A DNA stretch of 44,736 bases from an uncultured Phocaeicola sp. (GTDB lineage Bacteria; Bacteroidota; Bacteroidia; Bacteroidales; Bacteroidaceae), in contig CALUJS010000022.1 of assembly GCA_944321015.1 (NCBI GenBank), positions 1 through 44,736 of the forward strand. Reading direction: 5' to 3'. The translations under genes were made by a program, and so were the position numbers. Positions 26,058 to 35,206 of the stretch are shown here, piece after piece. How positions within the stretch are numbered: the first letter of the stretch is position 1; each line of letters starts with the position of its first letter. A model generated the notes under the pieces. It saw nothing but the letters and a program-made list of their open reading frames with translations, was not told the DNA's origin and made no database searches.

Positions 26058-26978
26058 ATGAGCGAAGAAACTGTTTATCACGTGCCCGTCCTGCTGCATC
26101 CCGCCGTGGACGGCTTGAACATACGGCCCGGAGGCGTGTATGTCGACGTGACCTTCGGAGGCGGAGGACATTCGCGGGAGATATTGCGCCGCATGGACGG
26201 CAGCGCGCATCTGTACGGCTTCGACCAGGATGAGGATGCCGAGCGCAACATCGTGGACGACAGCCGTTTCACTTTCGTGCGCAGCAACTTCCGCTATCTG
26301 CGCAACTTCCTGCGCTACTACGGATGCGAGCGGGTGGACGGCATTCTGGCCGACCTGGGCGTGTCGTCACACCACTTCGACGACGGCGAGCGCGGTTTCT
26401 CTTTCCGCTACGAGGGCGGCAGGCTGGACATGCGCATGAACAAGCGTTCGGGCCAGACGGCGGCCGACGTGGTGAACACATACGCCGAAGAACAGCTGGC
26501 CGACATCTTCTACTTGTATGGCGAACTGAAAAACAGCCGGCGGCTGGCCTCGGTGCTGGTGAAGGAACGCGCCAAGTCGCCCATCGTCACCATCGAGCAG
26601 TTTCTGGTCGTGGTGAAGCCGCTCTTCGGCCGCGACCGCGAGAAGAAAGAGCTGGCCAAGGTCTTTCAGGCCCTGCGCATCGAGGTCAATCAGGAGATGG
26701 AGGCGCTCAAGGAGATGCTTGCCGCCGCCACCGAGGTGCTGAAGCCCGGCGGGCGGCTGGTGGTCATCACCTACCATTCGCTGGAAGACCGCATGGTGAA
26801 GAACCTGATGCGCGCGGGAAACGCCGAAGGGCGGATGGAGAAAGATTTCTTTGGCAACGTGCAGGCGCCGTTTCGTCCGGTCAACAGCAAGGTGATTGTT
26901 CCCGACGAGGAGGAGCAGAGCCGCAATCCGCGTTCGCGCAGCGCGAAGTTGCGCATTGCCGAGCGTGTGGCAGACTGA
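26058..26978 (+). CDS. rsmH: RsmH, 16S rRNA (cytosine-N4) methyltransferase
   Basis: A 306-residue SAM-dependent methyltransferase (MraW) modifying C1402 of 16S rRNA. Motifs are TFGGGGHSREIL (SAM motif I), ADLGVSSHHFDDGERGFSFR, GGRLDMRMN and ITYHSLEDRMVKNLM. The ending IAERV is typical. It is the first gene of this half of the dcw cluster. The usual upstream partner mraZ is absent: array D and mgtC lie there instead. ftsL begins 28 bases after the stop. Confidence 0.97.
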   Translation: MSEETVYHVPVLLHPAVDGLNIRPGGVYVDVTFGGGGHSREILRRMDGSAHLYGFDQDEDAERNIVDDSRFTFVRSNFRYLRNFLRYYGCERVDGILADLGVSSHHFDDGERGFSFRYEGGRLDMRMNKRSGQTAADVVNTYAEEQLADIFYLYGELKNSRRLASVLVKERAKSPIVTIEQFLVVVKPLFGRDREKKELAKVFQALRIEVNQEMEALKEMLAAATEVLKPGGRLVVITYHSLEDRMVKNLMRAGNAEGRMEKDFFGNVQAPFRPVNSKVIVPDEEEQSRNPRSRSAKLRIAERVAD

Positions 26979-27006
26979 TTCGTATCATCATTCATAGAGA
27001 AACATC

Positions 27007-27411
27007 ATGGAAGAAAAGAACACTGACATATCCGTATCCGACGCCGCCAGAGAGTCCTCCGGCGGTGAGTCGTCCCGCGAGGACAAGGGCGCGAGCTTTT
27101 CGCTGAAGGACTTCCTGCTCAGCCTGCTGGGCGGCGAAATTCTGGCGCACGACTTCTTTCGCCGCCAGTTCAAGCTGATTATTCTGCTTGTGTTTTTTGC
27201 CATCGTGTACGTCGGCAACCGCTATGCCAGCCAGCAACAGCTGGTGCGGATAGACCGGCTGAAGAAACAGCTGACCGACGCGAAGTATAACGCGCTGACC
27301 CGCTCGTCGGAACTGACGGAGAAGAGCCGCCAGTCGAAGATTGAGGACTATGTGTCGAAGGGGAAGACCTCGTTGCAGACTTCCACCACGCCTCCTTATC
27401 TAATCAAGTAA
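27007..27411 (+). CDS. ftsL: FtsL-like septal protein
   Basis: A 134-residue bitopic protein with an acidic, disordered N-terminal tail of about 35 residues. One transmembrane helix (LIILLVFFAIVYVGN, about residues 58-74) is followed by a periplasmic coiled coil (VRIDRLKKQLTDAKYNAL). FtsL pairs with FtsB and activates FtsWI. The sequence is too short and divergent to recognise by motif; identity rests on topology and position between rsmH and ftsI. Confidence 0.85.
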   Translation: MEEKNTDISVSDAARESSGGESSREDKGASFSLKDFLLSLLGGEILAHDFFRRQFKLIILLVFFAIVYVGNRYASQQQLVRIDRLKKQLTDAKYNALTRSSELTEKSRQSKIEDYVSKGKTSLQTSTTPPYLIK

Positions 27412-27415
27412 GTCT

Positions 27416-29587
27416 ATGGCCAAGCACAAGAACATCATGCCGCGCTATGTCGGCCTCATTGTCCTGCTGGCCGTGGTCGGCATCTCCATCATCGTGAAGG
27501 CAAGCGTCATCATGTTTGGCGAGCGCGACTATTGGCGCATCGTGGCCAAGCGTTTTGTGGCAACCAACGTGAGCGTGCCCGCCACGCGCGGCAACATCTT
27601 CTCGGCCGACGGGCAGCTCATGGCCAGCAGTCTGCCGGAGTATAAGATTTACATGGACTTTCTGGCCGGATGCTGGGTGAAGGATTCGCTCAACAAGTCG
27701 ACAATCAGCGATAAGCTGCTCCGGGAGCGCGACTCCATTCTCACCGCCAATCTGGATGCCCTGAGCGAAGGCCTGCATCAGCTTTTCCCCGACCGCAGCG
27801 CGCAGTCGTTCAAGTCGCTGCTCAAACGGGGGCGGAAGGCACGCAGCCAGTATTTTTCGCTCTATCCCTATCGCATCTCCTACACGAAATATCAGGACGT
27901 GAAACGGCTGCTGACGGAGCATCTGGGCGCGAACTTCTGCGGACTGACCGAAGAGCCGTTCAACCAGCGCAAGAAGCCTTTCGGCTCGCTGGCACGCCGC
28001 ACGCTGGGCGAGATGTTCCCCTCGAAGGATTCGGCCGTGAGCGGTCTGGAACTGTCGTTCGACTCGTTGTTGCGGGGCACTCCGGGCATGGGACACCGGC
28101 AGAAGGTGAGGGGCAAGACCGGAGTGACCATCGTTGACCGTCAGCCCGTGGACGGATGTGACATCGTCAGCACCCTCGACGTGGGCATGCAGGACATTGC
28201 CGAGAAAGCCCTGAGAGATAAGCTGAAGGAAATCAATGCCGATTGGGGTACGGCCATCCTTATGGAGGTGGCTACGGGCGACGTGAAAGCCATTGTCAAC
28301 CTCACCAAGACGGGCGACAGCCTCTATGCGGAAAAGGAAAACTACGCCGTGGGGGCCATGATGGAACCCGGCTCGACATTCAAGACGGCCTCCATCATGG
28401 TGGCCATGGAAGACGGTTACATCACCCCCGACTATGAAGTCGACACGGGCGACGGCGTCAAGATGATGTATCGTCGGGCCATGCGCGACCATAACTGGCA
28501 TCGCGGCGGCTATGGCAAAATCAACGTGAGCCGCATACTGGAAGTGTCGTCCAACGTGGGCGTGTCGGCCATTATCGACCACTTTTATCACGAGAAGCCG
28601 CAACAGTATCTCGACGGGTTGAAGCGGATGAGCGTGGGCGAACCCATGCAGCTGCAACTGCCCGGCGTGGGCAAGCCTTATGTCAAGAAGGTGGATGACA
28701 AGACGTTTTCCGCCACGACCATCCCTTGGATGAGCATCGGCTATGAGACCATGATACCGCCCATCTATACGCTGACCTTCTACAATGCCATAGCCAACAA
28801 CGGCAAGATGGTGAAGCCGCGCTTTGTGACCGCCGCCATGCGGGGCGACAAGGTGGTGGAGGAGTATCCGGTGGAGGTTATCAATCCGAAAATCTGTTCC
28901 GACACCACGCTGACGTGGATACACGCCATCCTGCGGCGGGTGGTCAGCCAGGGACTGGCCAAAGCGGCAGGGAGCGAGCAGTTCCACGTGTCGGGAAAAA
29001 CGGGCACGGCCCAAGTGTCGCAAGGAGTCGGAGGATATCGGTCGGGGACGGTGCAATATCTGGTGAGCTTCTGCGGTTACTTTCCGTCCGAGAATCCCAA
29101 GTACAGCTGCATCGTGTCCATCAAGATACCCCACGGCCCGGCATCGGGCGGACTGATGGCGGGCAACGTGTTCAGCAAGATTGCCGAGCGTGTCTATGCC
29201 AAAGGCCTGACGCTCGACCTGGCCGACGCCATCGATTCGACCTCGGTGGTCATTCCGACGGTGAAGGATGGCGACCTGGCCGAGGCGAAACGTGTGCTTG
29301 CGGAGCTTGGCGTGAAGTCCGTGACGGCGGCCGACCCGGGTGACGCCTCCGCGACATGGGGCAAGGCCGGACGCGAGGCCGACGGCGTGAAGCTGCAACC
29401 GCGCAAACGGTCGCAGGAGACCGTGCCCAACGTGCGCGGCATGGGTGCCAAGGATGCTGTCTACGCGCTGGAACAGCTCGGACTGCGCGTGCGCCTGGAA
29501 GGCATGGGACACGTTTATCTGCAAAGCATCCTGCCGGGAAGCCGAATAGTTAGAGGACAGACCGTTACATTAAAATTAAAGAATTAA
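27416..29587 (+). CDS. ftsI: FtsI/PBP transpeptidase with PASTA domain
   Basis: A 723-residue class B penicillin-binding protein that crosslinks septal peptidoglycan. One N-terminal transmembrane helix (about residues 11-30) is followed by the pedestal with VPATRGNIFSADGQLMA. The transpeptidase domain has STFK with the acylated Ser320, the SSN motif at 378-380 and KTG at 528-530. A single PASTA domain follows at about 665-723 (TVPNVRGMGAKDAVYALEQL), which proteobacterial FtsI lacks but Bacteroidota homologues often have. It starts 4 bases after ftsL. Confidence 0.97.
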   Translation: MAKHKNIMPRYVGLIVLLAVVGISIIVKASVIMFGERDYWRIVAKRFVATNVSVPATRGNIFSADGQLMASSLPEYKIYMDFLAGCWVKDSLNKSTISDKLLRERDSILTANLDALSEGLHQLFPDRSAQSFKSLLKRGRKARSQYFSLYPYRISYTKYQDVKRLLTEHLGANFCGLTEEPFNQRKKPFGSLARRTLGEMFPSKDSAVSGLELSFDSLLRGTPGMGHRQKVRGKTGVTIVDRQPVDGCDIVSTLDVGMQDIAEKALRDKLKEINADWGTAILMEVATGDVKAIVNLTKTGDSLYAEKENYAVGAMMEPGSTFKTASIMVAMEDGYITPDYEVDTGDGVKMMYRRAMRDHNWHRGGYGKINVSRILEVSSNVGVSAIIDHFYHEKPQQYLDGLKRMSVGEPMQLQLPGVGKPYVKKVDDKTFSATTIPWMSIGYETMIPPIYTLTFYNAIANNGKMVKPRFVTAAMRGDKVVEEYPVEVINPKICSDTTLTWIHAILRRVVSQGLAKAAGSEQFHVSGKTGTAQVSQGVGGYRSGTVQYLVSFCGYFPSENPKYSCIVSIKIPHGPASGGLMAGNVFSKIAERVYAKGLTLDLADAIDSTSVVIPTVKDGDLAEAKRVLAELGVKSVTAADPGDASATWGKAGREADGVKLQPRKRSQETVPNVRGMGAKDAVYALEQLGLRVRLEGMGHVYLQSILPGSRIVRGQTVTLKLKN

Positions 29588-29623
29588 TTTGCGTGTTTTC
29601 GAGTTTTTGAGAGCCGAAGTGTG

Positions 29624-29631
29624 TAAGTTTG
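29624..29631 (+). promoter_or_regulatory. Internal -7 promoter element before murE
   Basis: TAAGTTTG matches TAnnTTTG in the 90-base gap between ftsI and murE, the largest gap in this cluster, 46 bases before the murE ATG. A second transcription start for murE-ftsW is likely. Confidence 0.5.
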
Positions 29632-29677
29632 CACGCGGATTCGGAACCGTAAGACAACGCTATAACTTGACAACGAT

Positions 29678-31132
29678 ATGAAACTGGAAAGACTGATTGA
29701 AAACATTCAGATAAAGAACCTCGCGGGTGACTCCCGGTGTGACATCGCCGGGGTGAACATCGACTCGCGGCGCATAGAGCCGGGGCACCTGTTCATTGCG
29801 CTGCGCGGCACTCAGGCCGACGGACATGCTTACATCGGCAAAGCCATCGACCGTGGTGCCGTGGCCGTGCTCTGCGAGACATTGCCCGAGACACTTGCCG
29901 AAGGCGTGACCTACGTGCAGGTAGCCAACACCGAGGATGTGGTGGGGCAAGTGGCCACGACCTTCTATGGCAACCCGACCGCCCGGCTGAAACTGGTGGG
30001 TGTGACCGGCACCAACGGTAAGACGACCATTGCCACCTTATTATATAATATGTTCCGTCAATTCGGATATAAGGTCGGATTGCTGTCCACCGTGTGCAAC
30101 TACATTGATGGCGAAGCTGTCCCGACCGACCACACGACGCCCGATCCCGTCACTCTCAATGCGCTGCTTGGGCGCATGGCCGACGCGGGTTGCGAATACG
30201 CGTTCATGGAGGTCAGCTCGCACGCCGTGGCGCAAAAGCGGATTGGCGGACTGTGTTTTGCCGGTGGCATCTTTACCAACCTGACTCGCGACCATCTGGA
30301 CTACCACAAGACGTTTGACAATTACCTGAAGGCCAAGAAGGCTTTCTTCGACGGCCTTCCCAAGACGGCTTTTGCGCTGACGAATGCCGACGATCGCAAC
30401 GGGAGTGTGATGGTGCAGAATACGCGTGCCGGGAGAGTGGCCGCTTATTCCCTGCGCAGTCTGTGCGACTTCCAAGGACGTGTGCTGGAAGATGGCTTTG
30501 ATGGCATGCTGATGGACATTAACGGGACGGAAGTAAACGTGCAGTTCATCGGGCGTTTCAACGCGTCCAACCTGTTGGCCGTCTATGGAGCTGCCGTATT
30601 GCTGGGACAAGAGCCTCACGACGTGCTTGTGGCTTTGAGCCTGTTGCGTCCCGTGGCCGGACGCTTTGACGCCATGCGTTCCCCCGATGGCCATACGGCC
30701 ATCGTGGACTACGCCCACACGCCCGATGCGCTGGAAAACGTGCTGAATGCCATACACGAGGTGTTGCGCGGACGCGGTCATGTCATCACCGTGGTCGGCG
30801 CCGGCGGAAATCGCGACAAAGGCAAGCGTCCGCTCATGGCCCATGAGGCAGCCAGGCAGAGCGATCGTGTGGTCATCACGTCGGACAATCCGCGTTTTGA
30901 GGAACCGCAGGACATCATCAACGACATGCTGGCGGGCCTGACCGACGAAGACAAGAAGAAAACCCTCACCATCGTTGATCGCCGCGAGGCCATACGTACC
31001 GCCTGCATGTTGGCACAAGCGGGCGACGTAGTGCTCGTGGCCGGCAAAGGGCATGAGGATTATCAGGAAATAAAAGGGGTGAAGCACCACTTCGACGACC
31101 GCGAAGTCATCCGCGAGTTATTTGCAAACTAA
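29678..31132 (+). CDS. murE: MurE, UDP-MurNAc-L-Ala-D-Glu:meso-DAP ligase
   Basis: A 484-residue Mur ligase that adds the third amino acid of the stem peptide. The ATP loop is [15 protein letters not shown] and the central domain has [19 protein letters not shown] at about residues 404-407, within [10 protein letters not shown], is the pattern that recognises meso-diaminopimelate rather than lysine. It therefore predicts a DAP-type peptidoglycan. The gene may be transcribed from its own promoter as well as with ftsI. Confidence 0.98.
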   Translation: MKLERLIENIQIKNLAGDSRCDIAGVNIDSRRIEPGHLFIALRGTQADGHAYIGKAIDRGAVAVLCETLPETLAEGVTYVQVANTEDVVGQVATTFYGNPTARLKLVGVTGTNGKTTIATLLYNMFRQFGYKVGLLSTVCNYIDGEAVPTDHTTPDPVTLNALLGRMADAGCEYAFMEVSSHAVAQKRIGGLCFAGGIFTNLTRDHLDYHKTFDNYLKAKKAFFDGLPKTAFALTNADDRNGSVMVQNTRAGRVAAYSLRSLCDFQGRVLEDGFDGMLMDINGTEVNVQFIGRFNASNLLAVYGAAVLLGQEPHDVLVALSLLRPVAGRFDAMRSPDGHTAIVDYAHTPDALENVLNAIHEVLRGRGHVITVVGAGGNRDKGKRPLMAHEAARQSDRVVITSDNPRFEEPQDIINDMLAGLTDEDKKKTLTIVDRREAIRTACMLAQAGDVVLVAGKGHEDYQEIKGVKHHFDDREVIRELFAN

Positions 31133-31148
31133 AACAAGGACTGGACGA

Positions 31149-32417
31149 ATGCTATACTATCTGTTCAACTATCTGGAAGAACTGAACTTCCCCGGCGCGC
31201 GTATGTTTGGTTACGTGTCGTTCCGTTCGTTGATGGCCATCATTTTGGCATTGCTCATATCGGCCATCTTCGGGCAATATTTTATTACGTTGCTGAAGCG
31301 GAAGCAGATTGCCGAGACGCAACGCGATGCCAGTATCGACCCTTTCAATACCGCCAAAGTCGGCGTGCCTACGATGGGCGGCATTATCATTATCGTTGCC
31401 ATACTCATTCCCTGTCTGTTGTTGGGACGGCTGGATAATGTGTATATGCTCCTGATGCTCATCACCACGGTGTGGTTGGGGACATTGGGTTTTCTCGACG
31501 ACTACATCAAGGTCTTCAAACACGACAAGGAGGGGCTGCACGGCAAGTTTAAGATTATCGGGCAAGTCGGTCTGGGCTTCATCGTGGGCTTGACGCTCTA
31601 TCTCAGTCCGGATGTGGTCATCCGCAAGAACATCGAGACCCGTCAGGCCAACAATACCGTGGCCATCGTGCATGAGAGCGAGGCCGAGAAATCCACACAG
31701 ACCACCATCCCCTTCTTCAAGAACAATAACTTGGATTACGCCGATATCGTGGGCTTCATGGGCGAGCATAAGGAAACGGCCGGATGGGTGTTGTTTGTTC
31801 TCGTCACCATATTCGTGGTGACAGCCGTGTCCAACGGAGCCAACCTGAATGACGGCATGGACGGCATGACGGCCGGTAACTCCGCCATCATAGGCGTAAC
31901 GCTGGGCATATTGGCTTACGTGTCGAGTCATATCGAATATGCCGGCTACCTTAATATAATGTATATACCGGGTTGTGAGGAACTGGTTATCTTCATATGT
32001 GCCTTCATTGGCGCGCTCATCGGTTTCCTTTGGTACAATGCTTACCCCGCCCAAATCTTCATGGGCGACACCGGCAGTCTGACCATCGGCGGCATTATAG
32101 CCGTGTTTGCCATAGCCATACACAAGGAGCTGCTCATACCCATCTTGTGCGGCGTGTTCCTTGTGGAGAATCTGTCTGTCATCCTGCAGGTGCGCTATTA
32201 CAAAGCGGGCAAGAAAAAAGGCGTCAAACAACGCCTGTTCAAGCGCACGCCCATCCACGACCATTTCCGTACCACAGCGGCACAGCTCGACCCGGCTTGC
32301 AGCTATGTGTTTACAAAGCCGGCCAACGCATTCCACGAATCGAAAATCACCGTCCGCTTCTGGATTGTGACTATCGTACTCGCGGCCATCACCATAATCA
32401 CACTTAAAATCAGATAA
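31149..32417 (+). CDS. mraY: MraY, lipid I synthase
   Basis: A 422-residue polytopic membrane enzyme transferring phospho-MurNAc-pentapeptide to undecaprenyl phosphate. Motifs are PTMGG, LGFLDDYIK (catalytic Asp pair), NLNDGMDGMTAG and FMGDTGS, with HDHFR near the C-terminus. It is about 60 residues longer than the E. coli enzyme. Part of the excess lies in a hydrophilic loop at about residues 155-215, as in other Bacteroidota. The ATG at 31149 gives a normal N-terminus; an upstream in-frame start at 31122 would overlap murE. Confidence 0.97.
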   Translation: MLYYLFNYLEELNFPGARMFGYVSFRSLMAIILALLISAIFGQYFITLLKRKQIAETQRDASIDPFNTAKVGVPTMGGIIIIVAILIPCLLLGRLDNVYMLLMLITTVWLGTLGFLDDYIKVFKHDKEGLHGKFKIIGQVGLGFIVGLTLYLSPDVVIRKNIETRQANNTVAIVHESEAEKSTQTTIPFFKNNNLDYADIVGFMGEHKETAGWVLFVLVTIFVVTAVSNGANLNDGMDGMTAGNSAIIGVTLGILAYVSSHIEYAGYLNIMYIPGCEELVIFICAFIGALIGFLWYNAYPAQIFMGDTGSLTIGGIIAVFAIAIHKELLIPILCGVFLVENLSVILQVRYYKAGKKKGVKQRLFKRTPIHDHFRTTAAQLDPACSYVFTKPANAFHESKITVRFWIVTIVLAAITIITLKIR

Positions 32418-32422
32418 CAACG

Positions 32423-33760
32423 ATGAAACGTATTGTCATTCTAGGAGCCGGCGAAAGCGGAACCGGCGCAGCCGTACTGGCCAAGGTAAAAGGTTTCGAC
32501 GTGTTCGTGTCCGACATGTCCGGAATCAAAGACAAGTACAAGCAGATGCTCGACGACAGAGGCATCGCCTGGGAAGAAGGCAAGCACACGGAAGAACTGA
32601 TACTCAATGCCGACGAAATCATCAAAAGTCCCGGCATCCCCAATGATGCGCCGATGGTGATGAAAGCCAAGGCATGCGGCATTCCCATCATATCCGAGAT
32701 TGAGTTTGCCGGGCGTTATACCAACGCCAAGATGATATGCATCACCGGAAGCAACGGAAAGACCACTACCACCTCGCTCATATACCACATTTTCCGCAGT
32801 GCCGGACTGAACGTGGGCCTTGCAGGCAACATCGGGCAGAGCCTGGCCTTGCAGGTGGCGGAGAAGGATTATGACTATTACGTCATCGAACTGAGCAGCT
32901 TCCAGCTGGACAATATGTACAACTTCCGCGCCAACATTGCCGTGCTGATGAACATCACGCCCGACCATCTGGACCGTTACGACCACAACATGCAAAACTA
33001 TATCGACGCCAAATTCCGCATCATCCAGAATCAGACGACCGATGATGCCTTCGTGTTCTGGAACGATGATCCCATCATCCAGCGCGAATTGAAGAAGTAC
33101 GGCATACAGGCCCGCCTGTGTCCTTTCTCCGAGCTGAAGGAGAAAGGCGTCATCGCTTACACCGAGGACAACAAACTCTATTTCACTTCTCCCATCGCCT
33201 TCAACATGGAAGAGGAAGAACTGGCCCTGACCGGCAAACACAATCTGTATAATTCCATGGCGGCCGGCATCTCGGCCAACCTTACGGGCATCCGCAAGGA
33301 GACCATACGCGAAGCGCTGAAAGACTTCATGGGGGTGCCTCACCGTCTGGAACGGGTAGCCACCGTCGACGGAGTGAACTACATCAACGATTCCAAGGCC
33401 ACCAACGTGAACTCGTGCTGGTATGCGCTGCAGAGCATGACGGCACCCACTGTGCTCATCTTGGGCGGAAAGGACAAGGGCAACGACTACAACGACATCA
33501 AGGACCTGGTGCAGAGCAAATGCCGGGCATTGGTCTATCTGGGGTTGCACAATGAGAAACTGCACGATTTCTTCGACCCCATGGGCTTGCCCGTGGCCGA
33601 CGTGCAGAGCATGGCCGACGCCGTGGCCGAGGCCCGACGTCTGGCCCGTCCGGGCGACACCGTGTTGCTGAGCCCGTGTTGCGCCAGCTTCGATCTGTTC
33701 AAGAGCTACGAAGACCGTGGAGACCAGTTCAAAGCCTGCGTGCATGCCTTAGAATCTTAA
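32423..33760 (+). CDS. murD: MurD, UDP-MurNAc-L-alanine--D-glutamate ligase
   Basis: A 445-residue cytoplasmic Mur ligase adding D-glutamate. The N-terminal Rossmann motif is LGAGESGTGAAVLAK and the ATP loop ITGSNGKTTTTSLIYH. The carbamylated-lysine region is followed by the DHLDRYDHNMQNY segment. The C-terminal domain has YINDSKATNVNS and GGKDKGNDY. It starts 5 bases after mraY and ftsW follows 13 bases after it, so the unit is tightly packed. Confidence 0.98.
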   Translation: MKRIVILGAGESGTGAAVLAKVKGFDVFVSDMSGIKDKYKQMLDDRGIAWEEGKHTEELILNADEIIKSPGIPNDAPMVMKAKACGIPIISEIEFAGRYTNAKMICITGSNGKTTTTSLIYHIFRSAGLNVGLAGNIGQSLALQVAEKDYDYYVIELSSFQLDNMYNFRANIAVLMNITPDHLDRYDHNMQNYIDAKFRIIQNQTTDDAFVFWNDDPIIQRELKKYGIQARLCPFSELKEKGVIAYTEDNKLYFTSPIAFNMEEEELALTGKHNLYNSMAAGISANLTGIRKETIREALKDFMGVPHRLERVATVDGVNYINDSKATNVNSCWYALQSMTAPTVLILGGKDKGNDYNDIKDLVQSKCRALVYLGLHNEKLHDFFDPMGLPVADVQSMADAVAEARRLARPGDTVLLSPCCASFDLFKSYEDRGDQFKACVHALES

Positions 33761-33773
33761 AAACAACAACGTC

Positions 33774-35054
33774 ATGGAACTTCTCAGAAGCCTGTTCAAG
33801 GGAGACAAGATAGTATGGATCATCTTCATGGTGCTATGTTTTATCTCCATCGTGGAGGTGTTCAGCGCCTCCAGCACCTTGACTTTCGCGTCGGGTGACT
33901 ATTGGGCCCCCATCCGCCGTCATAGTCTTTTCATCGTGGGCGGCACCTTGTTGGCCCTGGCCGTGCAGTTCGTCCCCTTGCGTCTGTTCAAGCTCGCTCC
34001 CCTGTTGCTGCTTGTTTCGTGGGTGTTTCTTATCCTGTTGTGGGCCGGTTTCGGCGTGGAGCTGAACGACGGCGCGCGTTGGTTCAAGCTGTTTGGCGTC
34101 AGTTTCCAGCCTTCGGAACTGGCCAAGATGGGCCTGGTCATCACCGTGGCCCTTGTGCTGGCTTTCATGCAGGAGGAACACGGCGCATCGCCCAAGGCAT
34201 TCAAGTATATCCTAGGTTTTTCCATCCCCACTTTGGGGCTCATCGCTCCGGAGAATCTCTCCACCGCGCTGCTGCTCGGTTTTGTCGTTTTTCTGATGAT
34301 GATTATCGGGCGTGTTCCCATGCGCCAGCTGGGCAAGTTGGCAGGCATCGTGGCCCTGGCGGGCGCGTTGTTTGTTTTCTTTCTGTCCGTCACGCCAAAG
34401 GAGACGCTGAGGGAACTGCCCGTGATAGGAGGGCGTGCTCCGGCATGGAAGGACCGCATAGAGAACTTCGGGAGCAAGGATCACAAGGTCGTTCCCCCCG
34501 AAAAGTTCGACATCACGAGCCGTGAGAACCACCAGATTGGCCATGCCAACATTGCCATCACATCGGGCGGAATCATCGGCTGCGGGCCGGGCAACTCGAA
34601 GGAGCGCGATGTCCTGCCGCAAGCCTATTCCGACTTCATCTTTGCCATCATCCTCGAAGAGTTGGGGTTGGCGGCCGGCGTCCTCATCATCATCCTTTAT
34701 ATCTTTTTGCTCATACGCGCGGCCAAGATTGCCAACCGGTGCGACAAGGATTTTCCCGCATTGATGGTCATGGGCATCGGGCTGCTCATCGTGTTGCAGG
34801 CATTTATCAACATGATGGTGGCCGTGGGTCTGTTTCCCGTCACGGGACAGCCGATGCCGCTCATCAGTCGCGGCGGAACCTCGACCATCATCAATTGCGT
34901 GTATGTCGGCATCATCCTGAGCGTGAGCCGCTTCAACAATGTGCAGGCCGAAAAGCGCAAGGCGCTCGAAGCCGGCAGTCAGGAGGCGGCGGCCAGCCTG
35001 GAGGAGATGGAGAAAGGCTTGGAGCGCGAGTCCGGGGAACCGGCGGCAAAGTGA
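33774..35054 (+). CDS. ftsW: FtsW, septal peptidoglycan polymerase (SEDS)
   Basis: A 426-residue SEDS glycosyltransferase with about 10 transmembrane helices that polymerises lipid II together with FtsI. Characteristic segments are NDGARWFKLFGVSFQPSELAK, ENLSTALLL, GNSKERDVLPQAYSDFIFAI with the Glu of ILEELG, and a C-terminal GQPMPLISRGGTS where many relatives have LPLISYGG. A charged cytoplasmic tail of about 35 residues ends the protein. In other species murG follows directly; here the cluster stops, array E follows and the next gene is convergent. Confidence 0.97.
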   Translation: MELLRSLFKGDKIVWIIFMVLCFISIVEVFSASSTLTFASGDYWAPIRRHSLFIVGGTLLALAVQFVPLRLFKLAPLLLLVSWVFLILLWAGFGVELNDGARWFKLFGVSFQPSELAKMGLVITVALVLAFMQEEHGASPKAFKYILGFSIPTLGLIAPENLSTALLLGFVVFLMMIIGRVPMRQLGKLAGIVALAGALFVFFLSVTPKETLRELPVIGGRAPAWKDRIENFGSKDHKVVPPEKFDITSRENHQIGHANIAITSGGIIGCGPGNSKERDVLPQAYSDFIFAIILEELGLAAGVLIIILYIFLLIRAAKIANRCDKDFPALMVMGIGLLIVLQAFINMMVAVGLFPVTGQPMPLISRGGTSTIINCVYVGIILSVSRFNNVQAEKRKALEAGSQEAAASLEEMEKGLERESGEPAAK

Positions 35055-35111
35055 GCTGCGGTCGTCATCATCATACTGTTTTCATTATATCGAAATACTG
35101 CCTCATGCGGC

Positions 35112-35199
35112 AATATGCGCGGACGTGAGCGGTGATATGTGGCGGCGTGTCCGTCCATATTGCCGCTCACGCGCGTCCATATGGTCGCTTGAAGGCTTG
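35112..35199. repeat. 22-bp dyad repeat array E
   Basis: AT cores lie at 35112 (AATATG), 35134 (GATATG), 35156 (CATATT) and 35178 (CATATG), all 22 bases apart, separated by GC-rich halves such as CCGCTCACGCGCG. The array fills more than half of the 152-base convergent gap between ftsW and the hybrid two-component gene, at the breakpoint where murG would be expected. Confidence 0.87.
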
Positions 35200-35206
35200 T
35201 CGTATC

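Noticed and set aside
27404..29524. 706-residue open frame antisense to ftsI
   Set aside because: It is the shadow of ftsI, which has full catalytic motifs.
29404..29587. Separate PASTA-domain gene after ftsI
   Set aside because: The domain is in frame with ftsI and has no start of its own; it is the normal C-terminus.
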